Origin: RGIG464 sp045643185
GTDB taxonomy: Bacteria; Myxococcota_A; Bradymonadia; UBA4248
Reading direction: 5' to 3'
DNA length: 13,562 nt
NCBI GenBank assembly: GCA_045643185.1
Contig: JAZUKH010000043.1
Coordinates: 1 to 13,562, forward strand
Shown here piece after piece: positions 1 to 8,149 of the stretch. The position numbers were made by a program, and so were the translations under genes. Position 1 is the first letter of the stretch. The number at the start of each line of letters is the position of its first letter. A model generated the notes under the pieces. The model was not told the DNA's origin. It ran no database searches and saw only the letters and a list, made by a program, of their open reading frames with translations.

Positions 1-5
1 ATTTT

Positions 6-50
6 ATATAAAAATAAAGCGATATTTCACATTGTCGTGTGAAATATCGC
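6..50 (-). terminator. Rho-independent terminator of the TPR gene
   Basis: Bases 19-31 (GCGATATTTCACA) and 38-50 (TGTGAAATATCGC) form a perfect 13-bp inverted repeat with a 6-base loop. Read on the minus strand, the stem is followed directly by a T-rich stretch (TTTATTTTTATATAAAAT). It begins 15 bases after the stop codon of the minus-strand TPR gene. The plus-strand side has no T-run after the stem, so the signal is mainly minus-strand. Confidence 0.9.
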
Positions 51-65
51 AGTATGAAAGCTCGC

Positions 66-3000
66 CTAGCCGTTGATCTGTGACGGATGCGTTGCGATGC
101 CTGCGGATTTACGCAGGTAGAGGTAATCGTCGCTCAGCGCGAAGGCGATGAGGTCGGAAATGCGTTTGGAACGCTCGAAGCGGGCTTTGATGTATTCTGG
201 CGTTGCCTTGTTTGGGTTCCAGCCATCGGATGCGAGCAAAGCGCGAATGGACGTGGCGAGTGAGCCTGAGAAGAGCAGACCGGCACGGTCAGCCGTGTTG
301 CGAATCGCATCCGACCAGAGTTTGGCGTCCGCCAGGGTGAGATTTTCGCGGCCGATACGGTCGACGAGTTCGGCGAATGGTTTGTATTTGTTTCGGTTCA
401 TGAAAGAGAGCTTGAACTTATCGGCGGCTTCGATCGTGTAGGCATCGCGTTCGCCGAGGCTCGTGCCGTTCGTGGCGACGTAATACAGGCCGTCGAGCTG
501 GTGCCAGATCTCTTCGGAACCAAGATCGAAGATGGGGCCCGTTTCAAGACCGAGCCATTTGAGCCCGCCAATGTAGCCGACCCAGTGACGGATCGTCTGA
601 TCGTCGGTGACGTTTTCCCAGCATTCTTGCGAAAGCCAGCAATCGTTGTCGAAGATCAGCGGCACCGGCGTGGCATCGTAGCCCCAGAACAGTTTGAAGG
701 GGTCGAGCTGGAAGGATTTGACGGCGAGTTCGATGGTTTGCGTGATCGGGTGATTTTTGACGCGTTCACCGCCGAGCAGCGTGCGTTTGGGCAAACGGTC
801 TTTGAAGTTTGGCATGATGTGCGGCATCGCTTCCAGTAAAACGGTTCGCGCATATTTGAGCTTCGGATTGAGCAGGAATTCGACGAGTTCGGCTTCTTTG
901 AGCGGGCGCCCGTCGACGAGTTTGGGACGACTCGGCATGTCGTTCGTGTTAAGGTCGGCGTCTGGCACGAAGACCTGTGCCATCTGCAAAAGGATGCGGG
1001 CTCGGTCATTGGCCTGGTGGCGCTGACAGATGGCGAGTGCTTCTTTGTAGATATCGACCTGGAAAGGATCTTCGATGAGCAGGTCACAGAAGGCAGAATA
1101 GGCGTTTTTGGCTTCGCCGGGCACCTGGCTGCGCACAAAAGCCTGTTCTTTGATCAGTGAGCCGTCGTGTGATGTGTCGGCGTCGATGGCTTCGGTGTAA
1201 AGCTCCTGAGCTTCGTTCCACTGTTTGAGCTCAACGCTGAGCACTTTGGCGGCAAAACTGAGGTATTTTCGGGTCAACTTGGGATTGTTGGCGATGATTT
1301 CGCTCGCTTTGACCGACTTTTTAATGTTTTCAACGAGGATACGACGTTCGTGATTCTCGTGATAGAGGGCATTGAGGCGCTCGAAAATGCTTTCTTCTTC
1401 GGGGAAGTTTTCAAAAAGCTTCCACAGCAGTTGTTCGCCGTTCTGTGGTGCATTCAGGCGGTCAAGGTAGAGATCGGCGAGCATGATCCACAGCGGCAGA
1501 TCTTCCTGGTCGAGTTCAGGCGTTTTGACGACGCGCAGGATCGTGGAAGCGGCGAGTTCGGGGTCACCCAGTTTGGATTTGGCGTGAGCTTCTGCGAGGA
1601 TGACGAGTGTTTCGCGCGATTCTGCCGTTTGTTTGGCGAGCGCTTCGAAATGAAGCAGCATGCGTTGCTGGTCGCCGCCAGGGTTGTTGAAGTGGAGGTC
1701 AAGGAGTTCGGGTTCGATCTCGAGCTGCTTTTCGAGTGACGGTGAATGGTATTCGATGTAGTCGTCGAGCGCGCGGCGTGCGATATCGAGTTCGTTGATC
1801 GCGTGCGCCACTTTTGAGATCTGAATGAGCAGCGAACCGTCGCCCGGTGCGTTCTGATAAGCCTGGTTAAGGTAGTTGAGCGCTTCGGTCAGGTTGTTTT
1901 TGCCCTTTCCGTAAATATTGGACAGGCGTGTCCACAGGGCAGCTTTTTTGACCTTGTCTTCTTCGTGCATGATGTGTTCACGAATGGTGTCAGCCAGGAA
2001 GTCCCAGTCTTTTTCTTTCGACAGATAGTCGTAAAGGTCGAGGCGTTTTGGATTTTCATACGAACAGACGGTGCAAGCTTCTCGCACGGCTTTGATCGAG
2101 TCTTCGAAGCGCTGCTGTCGTTTGAGCGCAGCCGCGCGTTGCAGGATGATCGCAATGTGTTCTTTCTCATTGAGCGTGTGTTCTTCCTGCTCTTCGAGGA
2201 CCCAAATGAATTTTTCCCAGTTTTCAAAGCGTTCGAAGTAGGCGGCGAGCAACTCAAGGTCTGGTCGATAGGACATATCCTCGAGCATGTTGTTATCGGG
2301 GAGCAGCCGGTCTGTGGGTTCGCTGATATCGCCGGAGAGCAGTCTGGAAATGGCGCACCAGCGGCGAAGGTCTTGGGCTTCGCGCGAAGCGTCGTCAAGG
2401 ACGGTCTCTGCCAGTTCGTCGAACGGCGGGCGCATGTTCGGCGTCAGTGAGGCCCAAAGCGCGCGTGCTTTTTCTGGGTCTTCGAGGTTGACGAGTGCAT
2501 CGCAGGCGTATTCGTTGAGCGAGTCAGGCAGGTTCATGACGACGGCAGCCTGTAATGCATGGGTCGTGATCTCATACGGATAGGCAGAGTCAAACGCCAC
2601 GTGCATGCGGTCGACCCATTTTTCGCGTCGTGCCAAGATCATCGTCTTGATCGAAGTGAGCAGACGGGAGTTGCTTGCAGTCAGCACGTTCGTGCATTCG
2701 CCGGGGACGTTCTCGTTGCCGATCAGCATGTCTGCGATGATCTCTGGATCGTGATTGCGACGGAGCAGTAATTCTGCGTAGATGCGACGAATGATGGCTT
2801 TGTTGGGGGCAGAAATGTTGTTTTCCAACAAATTCTGTAGTTTGTTGATGGCCTGATCCAGTTTGTCCTGACGCAGCGCGAGGTCGAGCCAGATGCGAAG
2901 CAATGTAATGTTTTCGTGGTTCTCGTCGACGGCTTTTTCGAAGGCATCGAGTGCGAGTTCCGGATCGTCGAGGCGATAGAGTTGCAAACTGCCCATCCAG

Positions 3001-5204
3001 AAGTAGGTGAGCCACTTTTTCTCAAAGGTTCCGCCGGCATCGAGTTCGATCTGTAGAATGCGGATGACGTCGTTCCAACGGTGTTCTTTTTGATAATGAT
3101 CGAGCAAGTATTTGCGCGCCACGTCGTCTTTCGGGTTGATCGTCAGACATTTTTCGTAGATCGGGATGGCCTCGTCGATCAGTTCAAGTTCTCTTGCCTG
3201 AATATCGGCCATCTCGTGCATCATTTCGCCTTTGAGTTTGACGTCCTGCACGGTTTCCGAGTGTGATTTGATGAGCTCAAAGAGTTTTTCGAACGATTTT
3301 TGTTTTCGGTAAATGCGTTTGAGCGCTGCGTAAGCGTCGCGTGACTGTGACCATGTTGTACGCGCGAGTTCGTAATAACGTGTGGCCTGTGGGATGTTCG
3401 ACAACTGATTTTCGGAGATCTCGCCGTTTCGATAGAGCAACGAAGCTTTGTATTCGGCGTTTTTTGAGCGGGCGACGTCTTCATCGGTCAGCTTGATGAG
3501 TTCTTCCCACTTTTCGAGCTGAATGTAGATCTTAGCGAGTGGGGCGTATGACTGTGGTTCACGCAGGTCGCGTTTTTTGAGTTCTTCGAGCGCTGCACAG
3601 GCCGTGTCGAGGTCGTTGTGATAATCGATGGAAATACGGGCGATCTGTTCGAGCAGGTAATTGTTTTCGGGCATGTCCTGCACGACATTCTGGGCGTCGG
3701 CATAAAGTTTGAGCAGGTCTTTCCAGTTGCCGAGTTTTTGGGTCATTCGTGCGGCGCCCTTGAGCGCAGCGAGGTCGTCTGGACGGATCTGTAAGATGGC
3801 CTGGTAGTGGTTAAAAGCCTTGTATTCCAGACCAAGTTTCATCTCGTACATCCAGGCGAGACGTGCATATTTCTCAATTTTGACCTCAGCTGTGTAGAGC
3901 GGGTCTTTTTGTGAGATGGCGTAGCTGAGTTCGCTTTCGAGGAGCAGGGCGAGCTCTGTCCAGTTGTCTTGACTTGTATAGATCTGTTCGAGTCGAGCGA
4001 GTGTCGGTTCGTAGGTTGGACACTGCTTGTTCGCGATCTGGAGCATCGAAAGTGCACTTTCGTTGGGTTCAAGATCATCGAGCAAGGTGACGGCGATCTT
4101 GTGGATCTGCTCAGCTTTGAGACGCGAGGTCGGCACGATGTTGATGCAGGCAGGAATGGCCTTTTTGAGCAACTGCGTGTAGTCGTCGTTTTCGAGACAG
4201 AGTGTGAGGTTTTTGTGAATGAGCTCGTCGTTTCCCGGAAAGCGTTCGATGCCGTCCAAAAGGACTTTGAACGCCATGTCTTTGTCGTTGTATTTGTAGT
4301 AGGCGAGGTCAACGAGCATCAACCGGTAGAAGATTTCGAATGGGGAATGGACGTCGTTTCGCTCGATCGCGTCGTTGAGCAGTTTGGAGAGACTGTCGGC
4401 TGCGTCTTTTTGCTCGTCGAGCTTTTCAGCGCGCGTAATGCCGAAATCGACGAGTTCGTCGTCGAGCGCACTGATGCTTCGCAGCGTTTCCCACAGGGCA
4501 GCCGCTTTTTCTTCATCGGGCAAAATGCACTGATAGAGTACCCACAAGCGTGTGATGAGGTAGACGGGCATTTCGTCGTCGAGAGAGACTTGTTGAGAGA
4601 GCGCTTCGTTGAGAAGTTCTTCGTAGCGTTCCCAGGCTCTGGTCGAGAGCAGCGCGTCTTCCCACAGGAAGAAGATTTCTGGGTCGAACGGTTGGTCATC
4701 GGCTTCTTCGCCTTCTTCAGTCTCGTTGACAGGGATCTCTTCTTTGAGCGTTTCGAGGATGGCGATGGCGCGTTCAGGTTCGTTAGCACAATACAGTTGA
4801 GTGCGTGCCAGCTCTCGTCGCAGGTTCGCTTTGCGTTCTGGCGTGGCTACGGCGATCTCGGCTTCCAGCGAATCCACCATGGCTTGCCAATCGGCGTTTG
4901 CGCGGTAGATGCGTCGTAATCCCGCATTGGCTGTACGACTCAGGCTAAATGCGGCTAACCCCTCTTCATACAAGGCTTTGGCGGTTTCCGGATCATTTTC
5001 GATCATGCCTTCGCGCAGTTCAGCCAGGGCACAAAATAATTCTGCCGCTTCGGGTCCATCCGCCAGGTTTTCAGCACTCTTTTTTAATCGTTCAACGTAT
5101 CTTTCGATGGCAGAACGCCCTTGCGCCATTCTTCTTGACTGCTTGGCTGAGGTGTCAGCCTTGGTCGGCATTTCCAGGACTTCTGCTTCGCGTTCCATGC
5201 TCAT
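66..5204 (-). CDS. Giant TPR-repeat protein with conserved-looking C-terminal domain
   Basis: Encodes 1712 residues if started at 5204. It has no signal peptide or membrane segment, so it is probably cytoplasmic. Roughly residues 40-1420 are an alpha-solenoid of at least ten TPR-like helix pairs. The typical module is an Ala/Leu helix with a YExxL-like core, a Pro-Asp turn, then a helix with a Trp followed by hydrophobics (for example LGNWKDLLKLYADA and KEHRWNDVIRILQIEL). The last ~290 residues form a different, non-repeat domain: NHPITQTIELAV near 1484, then LFWGYDATPVPLIFDN, and near 1636-1650 NTADRAGLLFSGSLA. From memory, long TPR proteins of Myxococcota carry a similar tail, but I cannot search to confirm this. 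Solenoids of this kind are protein-interaction scaffolds, and no catalytic residues are evident. The start at 5204 is chosen because GGAGGA lies 7 bases upstream. An in-frame ATG at 5219 overlaps that Shine-Dalgarno and would add five residues. The gene stands alone and diverges from the lipoprotein gene. Confidence 0.93.
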   Translation of the reverse strand: MSMEREAEVLEMPTKADTSAKQSRRMAQGRSAIERYVERLKKSAENLADGPEAAELFCALAELREGMIENDPETAKALYEEGLAAFSLSRTANAGLRRIYRANADWQAMVDSLEAEIAVATPERKANLRRELARTQLYCANEPERAIAILETLKEEIPVNETEEGEEADDQPFDPEIFFLWEDALLSTRAWERYEELLNEALSQQVSLDDEMPVYLITRLWVLYQCILPDEEKAAALWETLRSISALDDELVDFGITRAEKLDEQKDAADSLSKLLNDAIERNDVHSPFEIFYRLMLVDLAYYKYNDKDMAFKVLLDGIERFPGNDELIHKNLTLCLENDDYTQLLKKAIPACINIVPTSRLKAEQIHKIAVTLLDDLEPNESALSMLQIANKQCPTYEPTLARLEQIYTSQDNWTELALLLESELSYAISQKDPLYTAEVKIEKYARLAWMYEMKLGLEYKAFNHYQAILQIRPDDLAALKGAARMTQKLGNWKDLLKLYADAQNVVQDMPENNYLLEQIARISIDYHNDLDTACAALEELKKRDLREPQSYAPLAKIYIQLEKWEELIKLTDEDVARSKNAEYKASLLYRNGEISENQLSNIPQATRYYELARTTWSQSRDAYAALKRIYRKQKSFEKLFELIKSHSETVQDVKLKGEMMHEMADIQARELELIDEAIPIYEKCLTINPKDDVARKYLLDHYQKEHRWNDVIRILQIELDAGGTFEKKWLTYFWMGSLQLYRLDDPELALDAFEKAVDENHENITLLRIWLDLALRQDKLDQAINKLQNLLENNISAPNKAIIRRIYAELLLRRNHDPEIIADMLIGNENVPGECTNVLTASNSRLLTSIKTMILARREKWVDRMHVAFDSAYPYEITTHALQAAVVMNLPDSLNEYACDALVNLEDPEKARALWASLTPNMRPPFDELAETVLDDASREAQDLRRWCAISRLLSGDISEPTDRLLPDNNMLEDMSYRPDLELLAAYFERFENWEKFIWVLEEQEEHTLNEKEHIAIILQRAAALKRQQRFEDSIKAVREACTVCSYENPKRLDLYDYLSKEKDWDFLADTIREHIMHEEDKVKKAALWTRLSNIYGKGKNNLTEALNYLNQAYQNAPGDGSLLIQISKVAHAINELDIARRALDDYIEYHSPSLEKQLEIEPELLDLHFNNPGGDQQRMLLHFEALAKQTAESRETLVILAEAHAKSKLGDPELAASTILRVVKTPELDQEDLPLWIMLADLYLDRLNAPQNGEQLLWKLFENFPEEESIFERLNALYHENHERRILVENIKKSVKASEIIANNPKLTRKYLSFAAKVLSVELKQWNEAQELYTEAIDADTSHDGSLIKEQAFVRSQVPGEAKNAYSAFCDLLIEDPFQVDIYKEALAICQRHQANDRARILLQMAQVFVPDADLNTNDMPSRPKLVDGRPLKEAELVEFLLNPKLKYARTVLLEAMPHIMPNFKDRLPKRTLLGGERVKNHPITQTIELAVKSFQLDPFKLFWGYDATPVPLIFDNDCWLSQECWENVTDDQTIRHWVGYIGGLKWLGLETGPIFDLGSEEIWHQLDGLYYVATNGTSLGERDAYTIEAADKFKLSFMNRNKYKPFAELVDRIGRENLTLADAKLWSDAIRNTADRAGLLFSGSLATSIRALLASDGWNPNKATPEYIKARFERSKRISDLIAFALSDDYLYLRKSAGIATHPSQING

Positions 5205-5211
5205 AAAAGTA

Positions 5212-5217
5212 TCCTCC
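5212..5217 (-). promoter_or_regulatory. Ribosome binding site that decides the TPR start
   Basis: Read on the minus strand, GGAGGA at 5217-5212 is followed by the 7-base spacer TACTTTT and then ATG at 5204. The upstream in-frame ATG at 5219 sits across this site and has no good Shine-Dalgarno of its own, so the downstream ATG is preferred. Confidence 0.75.
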
Positions 5218-5387
5218 ATGATCTTTTTTCCGCCGCGTGAAAACGGTCAGTCAGTGTCAAGTCTACGCCATTATGCGCAATAAGGCACGTTTTGAAGGTC
5301 CGGGAGCTGCTTGCAGATGGGGTATCGGTAATAAAGCGTGTTTTGATCTGCAAAACGCGTGATGTGGTTATGGCCCAAAAATCATAA

Positions 5388-5416
5388 TTGACCTGGAAAT
5401 AAGGTGTGATTAGAAG
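5388..5416 (+). promoter_or_regulatory. Candidate sigma-70-type promoter of the TSP3 lipoprotein gene
   Basis: TTGACC (5388-5393, five of six matches to the -35 consensus) is followed after 17 bases by TAGAAG (5411-5416, four of six to the -10). It lies about 65 bases upstream of the ATG, inside the 276-bp divergent region 5205-5480. On the minus strand the same region has a CATAAT hexamer (5275-5270) that could serve the TPR gene, but its -35 is poor. The assignment rests on consensus matching only. Confidence 0.35.
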
Positions 5417-5480
5417 AAGCGCGTTCGTTTGTGACGGGTGAATTTGTCGTTGATAACCTGACTTTTTAAGGAGAATTTGA

Positions 5481-7811
5481 ATGAAACAGCTGGTCAAAAT
5501 GGCTGCGTTGATCGCGGCAAGTGCTCTGTTTTGTGCTGCGTGTGATGAGGATGATACCTATTTGTTGGCGATGGGGGATGAGTGTTCAGACGCCGACGCA
5601 GCAGCGGGATTATGTGATCCGCAAAATGAGGACGGTGAAGACGGACCTCGTGTGAGCGGCAAAGACACGGATGGAGACGGTATTGCCGATGAAGTCGACA
5701 ACTGCGTGAACAAAAAGAACACGAATCAGCGCGACACGGATGGGGATGGCGTGGGCGATGTTTGCGATAATTGTCCGGCGCTCGTCAATCCTGACCAAAT
5801 GGACACGGATGGGGATGGAAACGGCGATGTTTGTCAGCCGACGATCGTTGATCCCAATCAGCCTGATCAGCCTGATGAGCCACAGACGACGCAGGATAGC
5901 GATGGTGACGGTATCGATGACAGCGAAGACAACTGTGTGTCGGTGGCGAATCCTGACCAGAATGATAGCGATAAAGACGGTGTCGGTGATGCCTGTGATA
6001 ACTGTGTCGCCAAAGCCAATGCTGATCAGTCCGATCGTGATAAAGACGGCATTGGGGATGTGTGTGATAACTGCGCAGACATTTTTAACACTGACCAGTC
6101 CGACCGTGACAACGACGGCGTGGGCGACGTTTGTGATAACTGCGCCGAAGCATCGAATGCTGATCAAGCCGATGGGGATAGCAATGGCGTGGGGGATGTC
6201 TGTGAACCTGTGAATCCTGGCATCGGCACACCCAGTGACCCGTTCATGGTTATTTTTGATGCGGCTTGTGGTGACCAATATCACCATGAGGGCAATACAA
6301 ACAGTGCTCCCACGAATAACATTAATTATTATCCAGGATGGACGAATACGCCGGAAACGGGCCCAGAGTATTATTACAAGCTCGTTCTCAAAAAGAAGGC
6401 GAATGTCCGCATCTATTTGGACGCGGAGCCGAGTGGTGTTGATATTGACGTACACTTGCTTCGTTCGATCGATCCGCTCGACCTGATCGATCGAAGCGAC
6501 AAATCGATCTCAGCGACGTTGGATGCTGGCACCTATTGGGTGACTGCCGATACCTATGATAACCTGCGGGGTGATTATGGTCTGAACATCGAAGCGACGC
6601 CCTATGCAGCGGGGACGGTCGCTGACCCGATCATCATTGGTGATTGCGAAGGAAATGTGCCAACGCATTTTGCGTTTTATGACCAACGCTCGACCAAAAA
6701 TGCCACGAGCAATGCTTATCATTCATACGCGCGTACCGACAAGGAAACGTGCAGCAGTGAATGTATCGACTACTATCGCCGCGGTTGTACGGGGAATAAG
6801 GTCGAAGTCATTAATAATAGTGAGCACACTGATCAAAGTGGTGCAGAATTCGTTTACAAGTTTACACTTAAACAAAAATCGCGTCTTTTTGCCAATCTGC
6901 GTTTCAAGAAAGAGTCGAGCATCGATAATGATATTCATATCTTTAATGCCGAAACTGGTGAACCTGCCATCAATGCAGACTACCGTGTGACTGGTTTTAC
7001 GATCGATCCTGGCACTTATTATTTGACCGTTGATTCTAATGGTTCCAAGGCTGGTCAATATATCCTCGATGTTGTTTTTCATTCGATGGCGACCTCTGGT
7101 GACGACACATTGAATCAATATATGCTCAAGGCCGTTAAGTATTTAAATGATAATTATGGAAAACGCGGTTATTCGGATGTTTATTGGACGCACGATCTGA
7201 AGTACGGCAGTCAGATCATCAAAGGCAACTCGAAAGGACAAAATATGTGTGTTGCCGCCGTCGCTGAAACGATCTTGACGGCCATGGACATTTACGAGCA
7301 GGAAACGGGTGACAGTTCCGTTTGGAATCATTTGCCTTACAGCAGTTGGACGACATGGGGCAAATCGACGTCGATCGTCGACTGGATCAATAGCAGTAGT
7401 CCATACGGCTATGGTGGGGTTGGTGCCGCCGATGCCGTGAGTGCGTTTGGTATGGGCATGACTGTGTCGTTCAAAGAATTGTCGCCGGGTAACGTTATGG
7501 CGCTCAATTACGATTACGGCGGTGGTCATTCCACCGTGTTTTTAGGTTTCATTGATAAGAATTGTAATGAATACGACACGTGGAATGAAAACGTCGTAGG
7601 CTTCAAGTATTTCTCGTCGCAAACCGGTGGCATGGGCTATCGATATGCGCCGTTTAAGGGAAATTCGCTGTCCTGTAACTCAAGCATCGGCATCGATCCA
7701 GTCGTGCTGTATTATAACAACCATCAGTTGTGGGCTAACATGGGCGTCATTTATGCGCCCAAACACTGGGTCAAAACTTCTTATGCTGCAGGCATTGCCA
7801 ATTTTGAATAA
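5481..7811 (+). CDS. Lipoprotein with TSP3 calcium repeats, PPC-like domains and papain-fold cysteine peptidase-like domain
   Basis: A 776-residue exported protein. Residues 1-20 form a signal peptide (basic start, hydrophobic core ALIAASALF) ending in CAA|C, so C21 is the likely lipid attachment site; the -3 residue is Cys rather than Leu. Residues 62-241 hold eight thrombospondin type-3 motifs (DxDGDGxxDxxDNC type), a calcium-binding family. About 250-375 and 380-534 are two beta-rich modules resembling bacterial pre-peptidase C-terminal (PPC) domains: each ends in an AGTYWVTAD or PGTYYLTVD strand followed by GDYGLNI or GQYILDV. About 545-765 resembles a papain-fold (C39/NlpC-P60-like) enzyme: GQNMCVAAVAETI (C590 candidate nucleophile) and GGGHSTVFLGF (H683 candidate base), with a possible polar third residue near SSQ 712-714. 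Activity and target are unknown; peptide or peptidoglycan bonds are plausible from the fold. AAGGAG lies 7 bases before the ATG, and an in-frame TGA directly precedes the ATG. Confidence 0.93.
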   Translation: MKQLVKMAALIAASALFCAACDEDDTYLLAMGDECSDADAAAGLCDPQNEDGEDGPRVSGKDTDGDGIADEVDNCVNKKNTNQRDTDGDGVGDVCDNCPALVNPDQMDTDGDGNGDVCQPTIVDPNQPDQPDEPQTTQDSDGDGIDDSEDNCVSVANPDQNDSDKDGVGDACDNCVAKANADQSDRDKDGIGDVCDNCADIFNTDQSDRDNDGVGDVCDNCAEASNADQADGDSNGVGDVCEPVNPGIGTPSDPFMVIFDAACGDQYHHEGNTNSAPTNNINYYPGWTNTPETGPEYYYKLVLKKKANVRIYLDAEPSGVDIDVHLLRSIDPLDLIDRSDKSISATLDAGTYWVTADTYDNLRGDYGLNIEATPYAAGTVADPIIIGDCEGNVPTHFAFYDQRSTKNATSNAYHSYARTDKETCSSECIDYYRRGCTGNKVEVINNSEHTDQSGAEFVYKFTLKQKSRLFANLRFKKESSIDNDIHIFNAETGEPAINADYRVTGFTIDPGTYYLTVDSNGSKAGQYILDVVFHSMATSGDDTLNQYMLKAVKYLNDNYGKRGYSDVYWTHDLKYGSQIIKGNSKGQNMCVAAVAETILTAMDIYEQETGDSSVWNHLPYSSWTTWGKSTSIVDWINSSSPYGYGGVGAADAVSAFGMGMTVSFKELSPGNVMALNYDYGGGHSTVFLGFIDKNCNEYDTWNENVVGFKYFSSQTGGMGYRYAPFKGNSLSCNSSIGIDPVVLYYNNHQLWANMGVIYAPKHWVKTSYAAGIANFE
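5664..6203 (+). repeat. 69-bp coding tandem repeat (TSP3 motifs)
   Basis: Eight copies of a 23-residue unit begin at protein residues 62, 85, 108, 139, 162, 185, 208 and 231. The spacing is exactly 23 residues within two blocks: three repeats, then five. An 8-residue enlargement containing PNQPDQPDEP falls between the third and fourth copies. The third and last copies are shorter and lack the final DNC. At the DNA level the unit is diverged, so the array is not a fresh expansion. Confidence 0.9.
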
Positions 7812-7837
7812 TGAGTGATGTTATGAATGGATGATGC

Positions 7838-7886
7838 CCCCTATATCCGTCGTTGAGGAAATTTAGACGAGTCGGCGGATATAGGG
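7838..7886. terminator. Long intergenic hairpin, possible bidirectional terminator or small palindromic element
   Basis: CCCTATATCCG (7839-7849) pairs perfectly with CGGATATAGGG (7876-7886). The stem can extend inward by three pairs, one of them G-U, leaving a loop of about 20 bases. It starts 27 bases after the lipoprotein stop and lies just beyond the end of the minus-strand fragment at 7906, a position that suits a terminator between convergent genes. Neither side has a T-run. ATGATGC occurs directly before (7831-7837) and after (7887-7893) the palindrome, which also resembles a target duplication. Terminator and element readings are both open. Confidence 0.45.
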
Positions 7887-7905
7887 ATGATGCATGACAA
7901 ATGGG

Positions 7906-8037
7906 TCACTGCCTGCGTTTGACACCGAATGGCGTATTTGCGCCAAAGCTAAAGCCAAACATATCATTGAGGGCCGAGACATCCGTCAGCGGGAACGGGT
8001 AAGGCATGCTGTACACATCATCATTGTAGTCTGTATT
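7906..8037 (-). pseudogene. Coding-like minus-strand fragment, possible gene relic or small protein
   Basis: Reading the minus strand from an in-frame TAA at 8038-8040 gives 43 codons ending in TGA at 7906-7908. The translation looks protein-like rather than random, with segments such as YSMPYPFPLTDVSALND and MFGFSFGANTPFGVKRRQ. Its codon choices (ACG, TCG, CCG, CTG, GGC) match neighbouring genes. The only ATGs are internal (8007 and 7950) and neither has a ribosome binding site, so this is more likely the 3' end of a lost gene than an intact one. Upstream, 8041-8149 turns AT-rich and has no continuation in other frames that I could see. The hairpin at 7838-7886 would sit as its terminator. 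No family is recognised. Confidence 0.35.
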
Positions 8038-8149
8038 TTAAATCATTTAATGACTCAGAGTGAGTTATTTGTTAAACACAAATCGCTTTTGACGTGATTT
8101 GGCGTTAAAATTGTTTCTCTGTGACCTCTAGCCCCAAAGAACGCTTCCA

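Noticed and set aside
3969..4919. Long open frame on the plus strand (316 codons) inside the TPR gene
   Set aside because: It is antisense to clear TPR coding sequence. It is Phe/Val/Glu-rich because it is the complement of GAA/GAG/GAC-rich codons, and it has no ribosome binding site.
5255..5260. Perfect minus-strand TTGACA as -35 of the TPR gene
   Set aside because: No acceptable -10 hexamer occurs at 15-19 bases downstream; the following sequence is GC-rich (CACGCGGCGG).
5610..6455. Minus-strand open frame of 281 codons opposite the TSP3 repeats
   Set aside because: The Ile/Val/Thr-rich repetitive translation is the mirror of the Asp/Gly calcium repeats; the plus-strand reading has the motifs and signal peptide.
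7894..8097. Plus-strand open frame of 67 codons downstream of the hairpin
   Set aside because: No ribosome binding site, atypical composition, and the minus strand of the same stretch looks more like protein.
8089..8111. TTGACG ... TAAAAT as antiporter promoter
   Set aside because: The spacer is only 11 bases, too short for a sigma-70 promoter.
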